Source: Amia ocellicauda (Eukaryota; Chordata; Actinopteri; Amiiformes; Amiidae). Taken from it: DNA of 64,000 nt. The stretch lies in NCBI RefSeq assembly GCF_036373705.1, contig NC_089856.1:10193001-10257000 (forward strand), given 5' to 3'. Below the pieces are notes generated by a model. It did no database searches, was not told the origin of the DNA, and saw only the letters and a list, made by a program, of their open reading frames with translations. Position numbers and translations under genes: made by a program. Positions 53,586 to 64,000 of the stretch are shown in pieces; the first letter of the stretch is position 1, and the number at the start of each line of letters is the position of its first letter.

Positions 53586-54155
53586 CTGTGAGACAGAGAA
53601 ATAAAGAGTCTGTGAGATCCAGTTGACCACTTTGCTTAAAAGACCTACTGCAAACAGTACCACTGAACACTTCAATTCTTTTGAGACCAAAAGAGAGTGC
53701 GTGCATGTATGCAAGTATGCATTACACATAGATGTATATACATATACACACTTATTTTATTTTTGTTGTATTTACATGCTCTTGCTGTTCTGCACCCGGG
53801 CAGCAGGTTTTCTAATCTAAAGCTCAGCACACAATTGTCAAGGTCTTCTTATGGGCACCTCTTCTTGAGAACAACCAGTTCCATCCCACTTATTAACCTT
53901 GCACTGCAGAGGGGTAACAAACAAACTGGCACTAACTAAATCATGCCGACAGGGGAAAGTGCTGGTACTCTGTGTGCTTGAAAGCATCACAGTTCCCAAG
54001 TTCACACTCAGTGCTGCTTAAACAACTTCTACGGAAACTGATTCCATAGGTGCATGCATTCTTTTACTGATCTCTCACACACCGACTTGCTACTTCATTC
54101 AACCAGGACTGACACAATAACAAACACTGATCATCTGTATTGCAATACTCAAATA

Positions 54156-55368
54156 CACTCACCTAAAGGATTATTAGGAACACCTGTTCAATTTCTCATT
54201 AATGCAATTATCTAACCAACCAATCACATGGCAGTTGCTTCAATGCATTTAGGGGTGTGGTCCTGGTCAAGACAATCTCCTGAACTCCAAACTGAATGTC
54301 TGAATGGGAAAGAAAGGTGATTTAAGCAATTTTGAGCGTGGCATGGTTGTTGGTGCCAGACGGGCCGGTCTGAGTATCTGCTCAGTTACTGGGATTTTCA
54401 CGCACAACCATTTCTAGGGTTTACAAAGAATGGTGTGAAAAGGGAAAAACATCCAGTATGCGGCAGTCCTGTGGGCGAAAATGCCTTGTTGATGCTAGAG
54501 GTCAGAGGAGAATGGGCCGACTGATTCAAGCTGATAGAAGAGCAACTTTGACTGAAATAACCACTCGTTACAACCGAGGTATGCAGCAAAGCATTTGTGA
54601 AGCCACAACACGTACAACCTTGAGGCGGATGGGCTACAACAGGAGAAGACCCCACCGGGTACCACTCATCTCCACTACAAATAGGAAAAAGAGGCTACAA
54701 TTTGCACAAGCTCACCAAAATTGGACAGTTGAAGACTGGAAAAATGTTGCCTGGTCTGATGAGTCTCGATTTCTGTTGAGACATTCAGATGGTAGAGTCA
54801 GAATTTGGCGTAAACAGAATGAGAACATGGATCCATCATGCCTTGTTACCACTGTGCAGGCTGGTGGTGGTGGTGTAATGGTGTGGGGGATGTTTTCTTG
54901 GCACACTTTAGGCCCCTTAGTGCCAATTGGGCATCGTTTAAATGCCACGGCCTACCTGAGCATTGTTTCTGACCATGTCCATCCCTTTATGACCACCATG
55001 TACCCATCCTCTGATGGCTACTTCCAGCAGGATAATGCACCATGTCACAAAGGTCAAATCATTTCAAATTGGTTTCTTGAACATGACAATGAGTTCACTG
55101 TACTAAACTGGCCCCCACAGTCACCAGATCTCAACCCAATAGAGCATCTTTGGGATGTGGTGGAACGGGAGCTTCGTGCCCTGGATGTGCATCCCACAAA
55201 TCTCCATCAACTGCAAGATGCTATCCTATCAATATGGGCCAACATTTCTAAAGAATGCTTTCAGCACCTTGTTGAATCAATGCCACGTAGAATTAAGGCA
55301 GTTGTGAAGGCGAAAGGGGGTCAAACACAGTATTAGTATGGTGTTCCTAATAATCCTTTAGGTGAGTG
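54156..55368 (+). mobile_element. Tc1/mariner transposon, copy 2 (1213 bp)
   Basis: Same termini as copy 1 and flanked by TA (54154-54155, 55369-55370). It inserted in cers5 intron 1 in opposite orientation to copy 1. It is exactly 8 bp shorter, matching the 8-bp gap in its transposase frame. Confidence 0.95.
54301..55336 (+). pseudogene. Tc1/mariner transposase, frameshifted by an 8-bp deletion
   Basis: The catalytic part is open from 54458 to 55336 (292 codons, [16 protein letters not shown]... to GGQTQY and TAG), with [29 protein letters not shown] and DNAPCHKG. The start ([17 protein letters not shown]) at 54303 is disconnected by loss of 8 nt after CTGAGTAT near 54379, in the DNA-binding domain. 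The Leu codon that is TGA in copy 1 is intact here. Confidence 0.92.
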
Positions 55369-58300
55369 TATTTGGTACATTCAGTTCACATGAAGGGACT
55401 GCTGCTATTGTGCACTACATAAACTGTACAGTGCTTTGCAGGAAACACAAGAAGCCATCCATTATTTCCAAATATTTTGTAGTAAATTAATAATTTACTA
55501 CAGAGCTGGTCTAGTGGATCACAAATGGTCTGCCCCTCAAAAGTTCGTACAAAAGCGAAGGGTAGCAAAGCAGTTAGAAAAGATGTATGGTATCTGACAC
55601 GGACCCTAAAGAGTGGTGTTTGGTGTTGGTAGAATCAAACTGACAGAGGAAATGACTCGTGGAATTTCTCACCCTCCCTTTCCTCTCGCCTCACTAGCAC
55701 TTGGCATGCTCTTGTAGGTCGTCCCCACCATCGCGCTTATACCGGCACGTCCCTAATGGAGCAACCCTCCCCACAAACAGCTCCTGCGGTCAATGATTGA
55801 TCCATCGTCTGTCCTGGATTGTGTGGCTAATGTTTAGCCTGTTGTTGAGGAGAGCAACATTTCCTTCAAGTGTGACTGACGGAGAAGCCTCAAACTAAAA
55901 ACAAAATCTATAGCTCTAAACAAAATACACATTCAAAAGAAACTAAATCAGGCCCTGCTTTGGCAGATCTCAACCTCAAATATCTATGAAATGGAATGAT
56001 TCCAGAGTTACACAAGCACCCACCCTGCTGTAATAATGCAAAGGGAAATAGGCCACTAAGAAATCTGCAAACAATAATCGCAGAACAATAATCTGAAAAA
56101 AATTAATCTGCGACTGAGTTTAAAGAGCAGGTTGCAGATTTTAAATGAATACATATAGGACTGTGTGATTATGCTACATCGGTGAATGTAGAACACCTGC
56201 AAGTTTGCTTTGTTTTGATCGCACCCTTTGCAAGACTGTGCACTTCTGTAAATCAGCCTCACACACACACAAAAAAAAGGCCATACTGGAGCCACTCAGA
56301 TAAGGTTAATTGTTGGTGTTAATTCACCATTTACACACACTGACACTGGCAGGTGTAACGTGGGCAATCTGGCTGAAATATGTTCAGTCACACAAGGGGA
56401 GATTTTCTCGAGTTAAAAACCTTCAGTTTGCTGCCTTGATATTTTGCCAGGGTGGGGGGGAAGAGGGGGATGAACAAGAAACTCCCAGACAAGGTAGGTA
56501 GTTGAGCAAACCATGGGAAGGTTGAAGAAAAAGGCACCACTAAATCACTTTGAGAGGCATCATACAGTGTTTCTGCATTTTAGCCACACTTCGGTTTTAC
56601 ACCGACGACGAGACCGCATCATTGCCTGCGCAGACCTGGCAAGTCGGTGCATGTACTTTCATGATGTCAGCTGGCGTTCTTGCTGGAAGCCCTTCGACAG
56701 GCTCCCTGCGGCCTCCGAGCCACGCCCTGATCACAATGCCACCTGCCATTTAAAAAGGGAAGCTTCTAAACCAACATCTGGTTGCAGGCTGCAGACAATG
56801 AAAAGCATTAACAGAAGGCGTGTTGCAAAGCAGAGGCATGTGGCGCAGTATAGGGTGTCAGTGGCTTGGGCCAGAACACGATGCTTATCACAGAAAGAGG
56901 CATGCAGGTTTTCTTTTAGCAAAAAAATAAATAAAGAGAAACTGCAATACAATATGGAATGGTATTTTAACGCAACACTGTGTGGCAGAGGGGTTCATCA
57001 TAAGTCAGAATCCATACATGATGGATACATGATGGATTCCCCTTAACACTGAAGCCTGCCTGAAGCTCAGATGCAACCAGACAAACCTCAGGATGGGGAG
57101 TACGCGGACTGCTCAAGCCCTACTGGCAGGGCCCTGCGTGTTATGCAGCCAACTTACCTAGGCTGCATTTAATTCCTCCCTGCTCAAGGCAGACATGTAG
57201 TCTGCTTAATTAAGGAATCGTCTGATTCCTTTAATCATCTCAGTTAGTCGTCTTCTATTAATGCGCATCAATGTGCAGATAGAAATGTAGCCATGCACCA
57301 CTTTATTACCGATGTTTCTTATACAGTATTATTTCTTAGAATGTGTAAATACATTTAAATGGTTGTTTACTAGTAGGAACACAATTTGTCAATAAATGAG
57401 TAAAGAAAAGACAGACTGCATGACCACCTTGCGCCAGGAGGAATTAAGTGCAGCCTAAGAAAGTTGATCATATAAAACACCAGGCCCTACTTCATTTTCT
57501 GCCGAGGGTATGGTTTTGGCATGGCAGCCAGCATCACACCGTCCCCATCGGACCTGCGATTGACTCAATTGATTTGATTATTCTTACACAGGTATTTTCC
57601 TTTCTCTGCTGCATAGCCCAGGGCAGATCCGGTCATTGAGCGAGGCAGGCATTTCTGTTGACAGTCACGCACTCTCTCATTGGCTCCCCATAAAGAATGC
57701 AAGCGCTTGGTGTGCGACGTCTGGCTCGGTTGCATTTTCCAAATAATTCTGATCGGTGCAGCAGGTTTAACTCGATGAGCTCGGTGCCCCCCGGTCTTTG
57801 CCCACAATCGCCTGACTGCCTCACAGGTTGTGCAATGCAAGTCTCCCAACTAAGGAATGGTGGATGTTGTTGAGCAGCATTTGCATTCAGTTACATGCAG
57901 AACCGGCCAGGCAGAGAGAGCGAGAGAGCAGACCCAGGCGGACAGCAGGGCTGTGGGAACAGAAGGGCCAGGGTCATTCTAACCCAGCTATCAGTACACG
58001 GGGAGCGTATACCTGAATCACAAGCAGGCAATGTCCACGACAGCAAGAACAAAAATGCAGGGAGTGTTTCTGAGTGACTTCACACAGAATTCAAGTTGTC
58101 AGGGAAATTATGCTTTAAAAAAAATTAATAATAATCTCAGTTAAGAAGCCAATAAGGTTTGGTCTGTGTAAAATGGCTGATCCTTGTGTACAGTGCAGAT
58201 GTAAGGATCAAGTTAGAGTCCCGTCTCTGAGCCAGCTGGTCACCTAAACTGGGACAGCCGCAACAGGTTCTAATGGGGGAGATGCCCCATCTGCACTACA

Positions 58301-60156
58301 GTTGCATATAAAAGCAATTGCAGGATGCCTGCTTACAGTTTCTACAAACTGTAGCCGAGGCCAAAAGTCTTGTGCTGGCAGTAAACACATTGTGGGCTCC
58401 ACACAATCAATCTCCTTGGCTTGGTTTCCAAGTACAGTTTGGTTTTAAAATGATACCGAAGAGCAAAGTGCTGCTCAAAGGTCTCGCTACAGAATCGGAA
58501 TACACTCAGAATTTTCCTGGCACGGATGCAAAAGTGCAGAATGAGCCAGAGGCATTGCCAGTACAGGAATGAAGAAGTTGATTTGAATTATGTTTTTGTT
58601 TTCCTCTATGTAAACACACAGGCGATTCTAACTTGGTTTCGTTTAGAGCACATATAGCACTGCTGCAGTACATCCCTTTGCAGAGTACTTGGGCACATTG
58701 TGATTCACCCCCAGATCACAGCTGGGATTCCAGGCCAGCTCTTTGATACAACCAGCTCCTTTGTTGTGCAACTGGCTTAATGATCAACTGAACAAACCAT
58801 TAAAAGACAGAGACAAGCCCTGCAGTGGATTGGAAGCCGTGGTGGCTAGTGCCCAGAACCCACAAGTTGTACACCAACACTGGCACTCGGCCAACACGAG
58901 ATTACTAGTTGAAACTCCAAAGTCTTTCTTCCATCCCCAGGTAGTGCAGAACGGCTCTAGAAAGAGCAAAGCATTCTCAACCATCAGTGAAAACAGGGCA
59001 GCTACGACCAGACAGGCCCACAGCTCAATCACTAACTTTGATCTTTAATATGAACTTTGATTCTGCAGTGCCAGACAGAAGGCCCAGACACCTGTATTAC
59101 ACCAATGAGACGTCTATCTTCCTGCATTATTAGCCTTAACAATAGTCAGAACCCAAACTCAAACCAACACACAGACGTTTCACAGTCCTCTGGGGTTTCC
59201 TACTTGCCTTTAGAACAAATAAATCATCGCCACCAACATAGTTTCCCAATGAAGATTGAGAAAATAAAATTGTCTAGTAAAAGTCCAGTATTAGTTTATG
59301 CCCTGCATTTTGTATGGGCCCATTCCATTATTAATAGTGATGCACTGAGAAACTGCTGCATTACAGCTCATTTCACCCCACTGGAAACTACAAACCTGTA
59401 GTTTTCATCCAGACCCAGGTGTCAGCAAGTTCACATCAGACTGGTTTTAAGCTATGAATCACACTACACACAAGTCTGATCAGGCAACTATGTTATTTGA
59501 AAATATTTCCCGCACGGGGGGTGAATTATAAAAAAAAAAAGAGACACCAGCTAAACTAGACATCCAATCCACAACTCTAAATCACACTTTGTTGACCATC
59601 TAGAAGTACACACATACTGGGGAAACCTAACTCTTGCCCATCCCTAAAATAAAGACTCACAGTTCAAATATTACAGAGAATCCATCTAGATGTAGCCCTG
59701 AGATCAGTCTTACCTTTCAATTTAATTGTAAGAATGCATTATTCAATTATTATTCAATGTAATCCAGAGCCCAGCCCTAGAGTTAGCTTAATTTAGAGGA
59801 GACTGAGGCTTGAGGCCAGCATTTAACCACTTCAACATCATGATGTACACACGTACATCAAATGAAAACCCTCACACGGTACCATGCCGTACCTGCGTAT
59901 GTCAAGATTCTTATTCTATTCTGTTAGCATCTTCTCAGTTTAGCGTTTCAGGTTTCATTCCCAAAGGCAGTGCTGCTACTGTACAATGTGTATTGAAAGC
60001 CGTGGAGGGTGATCATGTGACATTTATACAATCGCATGTCATTTAGAGCTTCCAATGTACCCGTGCGCATACAGAAGACTTACATCTATTGCGACAACCA
60101 ATTCACCTTTAACAAATATATAAATAGTTTTAGATTAGTTGTACTGTGATGAAATA

Positions 60157-61493
60157 CAACCCCAATTCCAAAAAAGTTGGGACAGTATGGAAAATGCAAA
60201 AAAAAAAAAAAAAAAGTCATTTGAAAATTCAACTCACCCTGTACTATACTGAAAACACATTAACAAATTATTTGATGTTTTACTTTGTGAATTTAATTTA
60301 TTTTTGAAAATACACACTCATTTCAAATCTGATGACTGCTACATACTCCAAAAAAGTTGACTGTTTACCACTGTGTAACATCACCTTTTCTTTTAATAAC
60401 ACTTATTAAGCGTTTGGGCACCAGTTGGTTAAGTTTAGCACGCGGAATTTTACCCCATTCATCCATTATGCATTTCTTCAGCTGCGCAACTGTACAGGGC
60501 CTTCATTGCCTTATTTTGCACTACACATTCTCAATCGGAGACAGGTCAGGACTGCAAGCAGGCAATGCGAGCACCCGCACTCTCTGCTTACGCAACCATG
60601 CGCTTGTAATTTGGGCAGAATGTGGTTTGGCATTGTCCTGCTGGAAAATGCAGGGACGCCCCCTGAAAAAAAAAAAAAAAAAAACGTCTGGATGGCAGCA
60701 TATGTTGGTCCAAAATGTGTACATATCTTTCTGAATTAATGGTGTCCTCACAGATGTGCAAGTTACCCATGCCATGGGCACTGACACACCCCCATACCAA
60801 GACAGACGCTGGCTTTTGGACCAGATGCCGATAACAGCTTAGATGGTCATTTTCTTCTTTGGCCTGGAGAACACGATGGCTGTTTTGTTAACTTGCATCT
60901 GTGGATGCAGCTTGAATGGTGTTGACTGACAAAGGTTTACCAAAGAGCCCATGTCAGGATATCCATTACAGACTCATGACGTTTAAGACCGTGATGTCTG
61001 AAGGTTCGGAGATCACGGGCATTCAGAAGTAGTTTATGGTCTTGCCCTATACACACCGAGATTTGACCGGATTCCTTGAATCTTTTAATTATATTGTGCA
61101 CTGTAGAAGGTGAAATGCCCAAAATCCTATCGATTGGTCTTTGGGGAATGTTGTTCTCAAAGTGTTGGATTATTCGCTGACGCATCTGTTGGCAGATTGG
61201 CGAGCCTTGACCCATCCTTGCTCTTGAAGGAATGATTACACAATTTCCCCATATCATGTCACATCGCTATTAGTCCTAAATTGCCCCAGTCCCAACTTTT
61301 TTGGAACGTGTTGCATGCATCAATTTCAAAATAAATGTTTACCTTCAAAAAACTATGCAGTTGATTAGGTAAAACATCAAATACCTAGTCTTTATAAGTT
61401 TGTTAAAATACAAGTCAAAGTACATTTACAAATCACTACTCTGTTTTTATTAGCATTTTCCATACTGTCCCAACTTTTTCAGAATTGGGGTTG
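60157..61493 (-). mobile_element. Tc1-like transposon of a third family, degenerate
   Basis: Termini CAACCCCAATTCCAAAAAAG on the left and, as reverse complement, CAACCCCAATTCTGAAAAAG on the right, with TA at 60155-60156 and 61494-61495. Inverted ends of at least 40 bp include GTTGGGACAGTATGGAAAATGC. Minus-strand transposase pieces are present in the interior. Length 1337 bp. Confidence 0.9.
60521..61200 (-). pseudogene. Decayed Tc1-like transposase
   Basis: Minus-strand pieces: MGQGSPICQQMRQRIIQHFE with PIDRILGISPSTVHNIIKRF (helix-turn-helix), then after frame loss MVWGCVSAHGMGNLHICEDT, and QQDNAKPHSAQI with CSPDLSPIENV (DDE region). An A/T homopolymer at 60668-60684 interrupts the catalytic part as a run of Phe codons. 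The central region is missing, so the copy is inactive. Confidence 0.85.
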
Positions 61494-64000
61494 TATGTTC
61501 AGAAAACAGTGCTGAATACAAGGCAATGAAACCACGTCTGTGGCAGCCAGATCCATCACAATACTGCGCAGAGCACTGTAGTGCAGTCTTCCAAGGTTGT
61601 TGTATTGAACAGTTAAATAAATGGCACACAGGTTTTGATAGTGGTTGAGTTTCTGATAATTATTGTTCATTGTTTATTATAGCATTTCAGTGTTATTTTC
61701 ATAGGAGTTCCAGTATATTGCATATTATTTGCATGTGTTCATTATGTTTATTTGCATTTTAGGGTATGGTTTCTTTTTATTATTACAAGTTTGTTATTTA
61801 TTATAAAGTATATTCATGCAACTTACATTGCATTGATTTCTTTGTTCAAACCAAAAAAAATGTATCAATTTACTGAACATGGATATGTAGTACACAGGAG
61901 TGTAAAGGGTTAATGGAAAAACATTTTGGTTTGTGTTTTTGCATTTCATTAATCACATTTACATTGTAAAGCAATTTCAGGTGCTAAAACATTATCATTA
62001 TCTTCAAAATCTGGTGCCTAGTAAGGGTTTTCATTTTTTAATCTGGAGCTGAAGTGGTTAAAAGGTAAAGGTTCATGTATTTCAGTTGTTGAATGTTGGA
62101 AAGAATGACATGTCTCACTATAACAGAAGATGACTGATATTTAAGGCAATAGATCTTCCCAGACAACATTGTTTAAGGCAGAGGTGGGTGACTCCATTTC
62201 AAGGGGCCCAGTTATCTGCAGGTGCATTTCAATTAACAACTGATTAAGAAGTGTGGGAAGAGAAAGTCATTAAGGCCCAATACAGAATGGAAAAACAAAA
62301 TCACAATGGCCTTCAATAACTGCCCAACCCTGGAGCCCTCTACTTGTCTTAAAGTGCATAAAATCTGCAGAATTGCCCTTTGGCATGACAATAAAGATAA
62401 GGTGAGACATTGTGCAAAGGTGGCGAAGTTATTACAAAACTGTGCCACTGACCTCAGAGGGTCAAAGTAATTTTCAGCATCAACAAACCACAGCATGATC
62501 ACTTCTCGCAATGGGAATGTTGACATCTCTTATGGGGAAGGAGAAGTCGGTGTCTGGGTCTCTGATTTTGTGATGTCATTGAAAGCTTGCGAGTGTGTTC
62601 TAGGTGTTGCGAAATGCTTTTCTGTATGGATGTTGTAAGCCCTTGTATTGATGAACATGTTTGTCATCACAAACAAGTACTTTTTCTAACCATTAAAATG
62701 GCTCAGAATTATTGTCTGCCTTACTTTTTCGTTAATCAACAGAATTTAAACTGATATTGTAACATTAATTGATAACCAAATAAAACATTTAAAAATAAGT
62801 TTCTGCAAGCAGTCCCAATATCACGTCGGTACCTGAAAGGGACGTAATTTCTTGCATTCGGCATGCAATAAGAGCAGTAATTCTGCATTTATAAATAACC
62901 TACTGATGATAGGAAAGTGACAGCTGCTAAATTTAGAAGGGTTACTATGTGTCAGAAGTAGAACATGCAACTTTGTTTGAGGTTTATCATTTGTGATTCA
63001 GGTTACCACAGACTTCCGTCAGAACAAAAGATCGACTTATTTTAGATTTGTTATGATGGTGTCTGTATTACAAAGATGACAGCTCCATTACAATAGCAAT
63101 CTCAAATACTGTCCTTAAATTCACGGTTTCACTGTGACACCTTTTTGCGCAAGTCTACAAGAGCAAAAAAATCTGAAAATTATAAAATCACCCAAACAGG
63201 TACCAAAATGTTATGTTGGGTGTGTCAGAATGAAACGCACACAAACATGGCCGCAGCACACACCTTTTTAAAAATGTGACATCCACACATTCAGACTCAT
63301 GAACACCCACAGATGCATGCAGACATTGTTGAAGTTAAAATCAACATATCAGACAACAAAGAACAAAGATAATATTTTGTTTATATTATAATTTGTACAC
63401 CTGTTTGGTGTCTTTGTTCCAGTCAAAACCCTAGGGGGTGGTGGTAAATAAAAATGCCACTAGCACAAAATGTACCTGGCTGATTATATCTTTTCATCCT
63501 GATGTCTTTAGATGAGCATTTAAAAAATTAAAAAAAAACAAGAATATAATAGAGAATGACATTTACTCTTGTGTAAGAATAGGGGTACATGTTTTAGGAG
63601 AATGTAGCAGAAATGTCTTTCCCCTCCCCCCCCCCCCCAAACACCAGGCTATGCAAATGTATTCAAAACAAGGAGAAAAACAACACTAAATATCCAGCAA
63701 ATAGCCTCTCTCAAGCCTGGATCGGCCCACAGCAACAGGCAATAGGCCTTGTACTTCTCCATTCCCCCGCCAGTCCTGCGCGATCAGGCACCCTGCCTCG
63801 CAGCTCGAATGCAGAAGAGTTGCTAAATAAAGCACTACAAAACCCGACCTTCCCATAGAGCTAATCACCTCGTGCAGTACCTGCAGAACAGTGCAATCTG
63901 GAGAGATCAGGTTTACTTTGTGGTTGCCCCCTGTTGCTCAAACGTGACAAAGCTGGTATAATAGAGCATGCTATTTTTAGATAGAAACAGCATAATTTAT

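Larger units (their letters stand above)
53586..64000 (-). other. cers5 intron 1 (partial); no gene found outside its transposons
   Basis: Everything right of 53585 is upstream of cers5 exon 2. No minus-strand sequence resembling the expected first exon (membrane segment and conserved LPENVSW-type motif of ceramide synthases) was found, so exon 1 probably lies beyond 64000. Apart from the Tc1 copies at 54156-55368 and 60157-61493 I see no supported gene. Frames such as 56513-57046 show no domain, splice support or biased composition. Confidence 0.6.

Noticed and set aside
56513-57046. 177-codon open frame in cers5 intron 1
   Set aside because: Composition looks random, no domain, no splice context; consistent with chance.
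62180-62345. Possible hAT MITE starting CAGAGGTGGGTGACTCC
   Set aside because: The opposite end (CCCAACCCTGGAGCCC) does not pair well enough and no target duplication was found.

Overview
The window is a stretch of ray-finned fish nuclear DNA, most likely teleost. The evidence is intron-rich vertebrate genes with GT-AG splice sites, fish-type Tc1/mariner and hAT elements, a tRNA-derived SINE, long microsatellites, and NACHT-LRR exons of exactly 174 nt as in fish NLR genes. I cannot name the species from sequence alone. All gene models were built by hand from reading frame, splice sites and remembered human orthologues, with no database search.

Layout. (1) 100-19760, + strand: the 3' part of the type II collagen gene col2a1: 28 exons (621 residues of unbroken Gly-X-Y, then telopeptide and C-propeptide) and a 1.7-kb 3' UTR. 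(2) 19760-24090: repeat-rich spacer with a degenerate Tc1 element (21878-23333) and the solo end of another. (3) 24767-26061, - strand: bcdin3d, a two-exon RNA 5'-monophosphate methyltransferase. (4) 27109-33912, + strand, head-to-head with bcdin3d: a nine-exon NACHT-LRR (NLR) gene of 939 codons with a hAT element in intron 3. (5) 33900-37250: a Tc1 remnant, a large imperfect palindrome carrying an apparent terminal coding exon twice in opposite orientation, and a tRNA-Ile(AAT) gene. (6) 38537-38713, + strand: cox14, a 58-residue cytochrome-oxidase assembly factor. (7) 39170-40416: two small inverted-repeat elements and the second copy of a 0.5-kb unit that also interrupts the palindrome. (8) 41439-53585, - strand: nine exons of ceramide synthase cers5; its first exon is not seen and probably lies past the right edge. 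Its introns hold two nearly identical Tc1/mariner copies in opposite orientation and, further out, a third Tc1-like family.

col2a1, bcdin3d, cox14 and cers5 all lie on human 12q13, with COX14 and CERS5 tail-to-tail there as here, so this is a conserved vertebrate block with an added NLR gene. The genes are not a functional pathway: cartilage matrix, tRNA/miRNA 5'-end methylation, innate sensing, mitochondrial assembly and sphingolipid synthesis simply share a neighbourhood. The most unusual material is the nested palindrome at 35465-36985 and the repeats around it.
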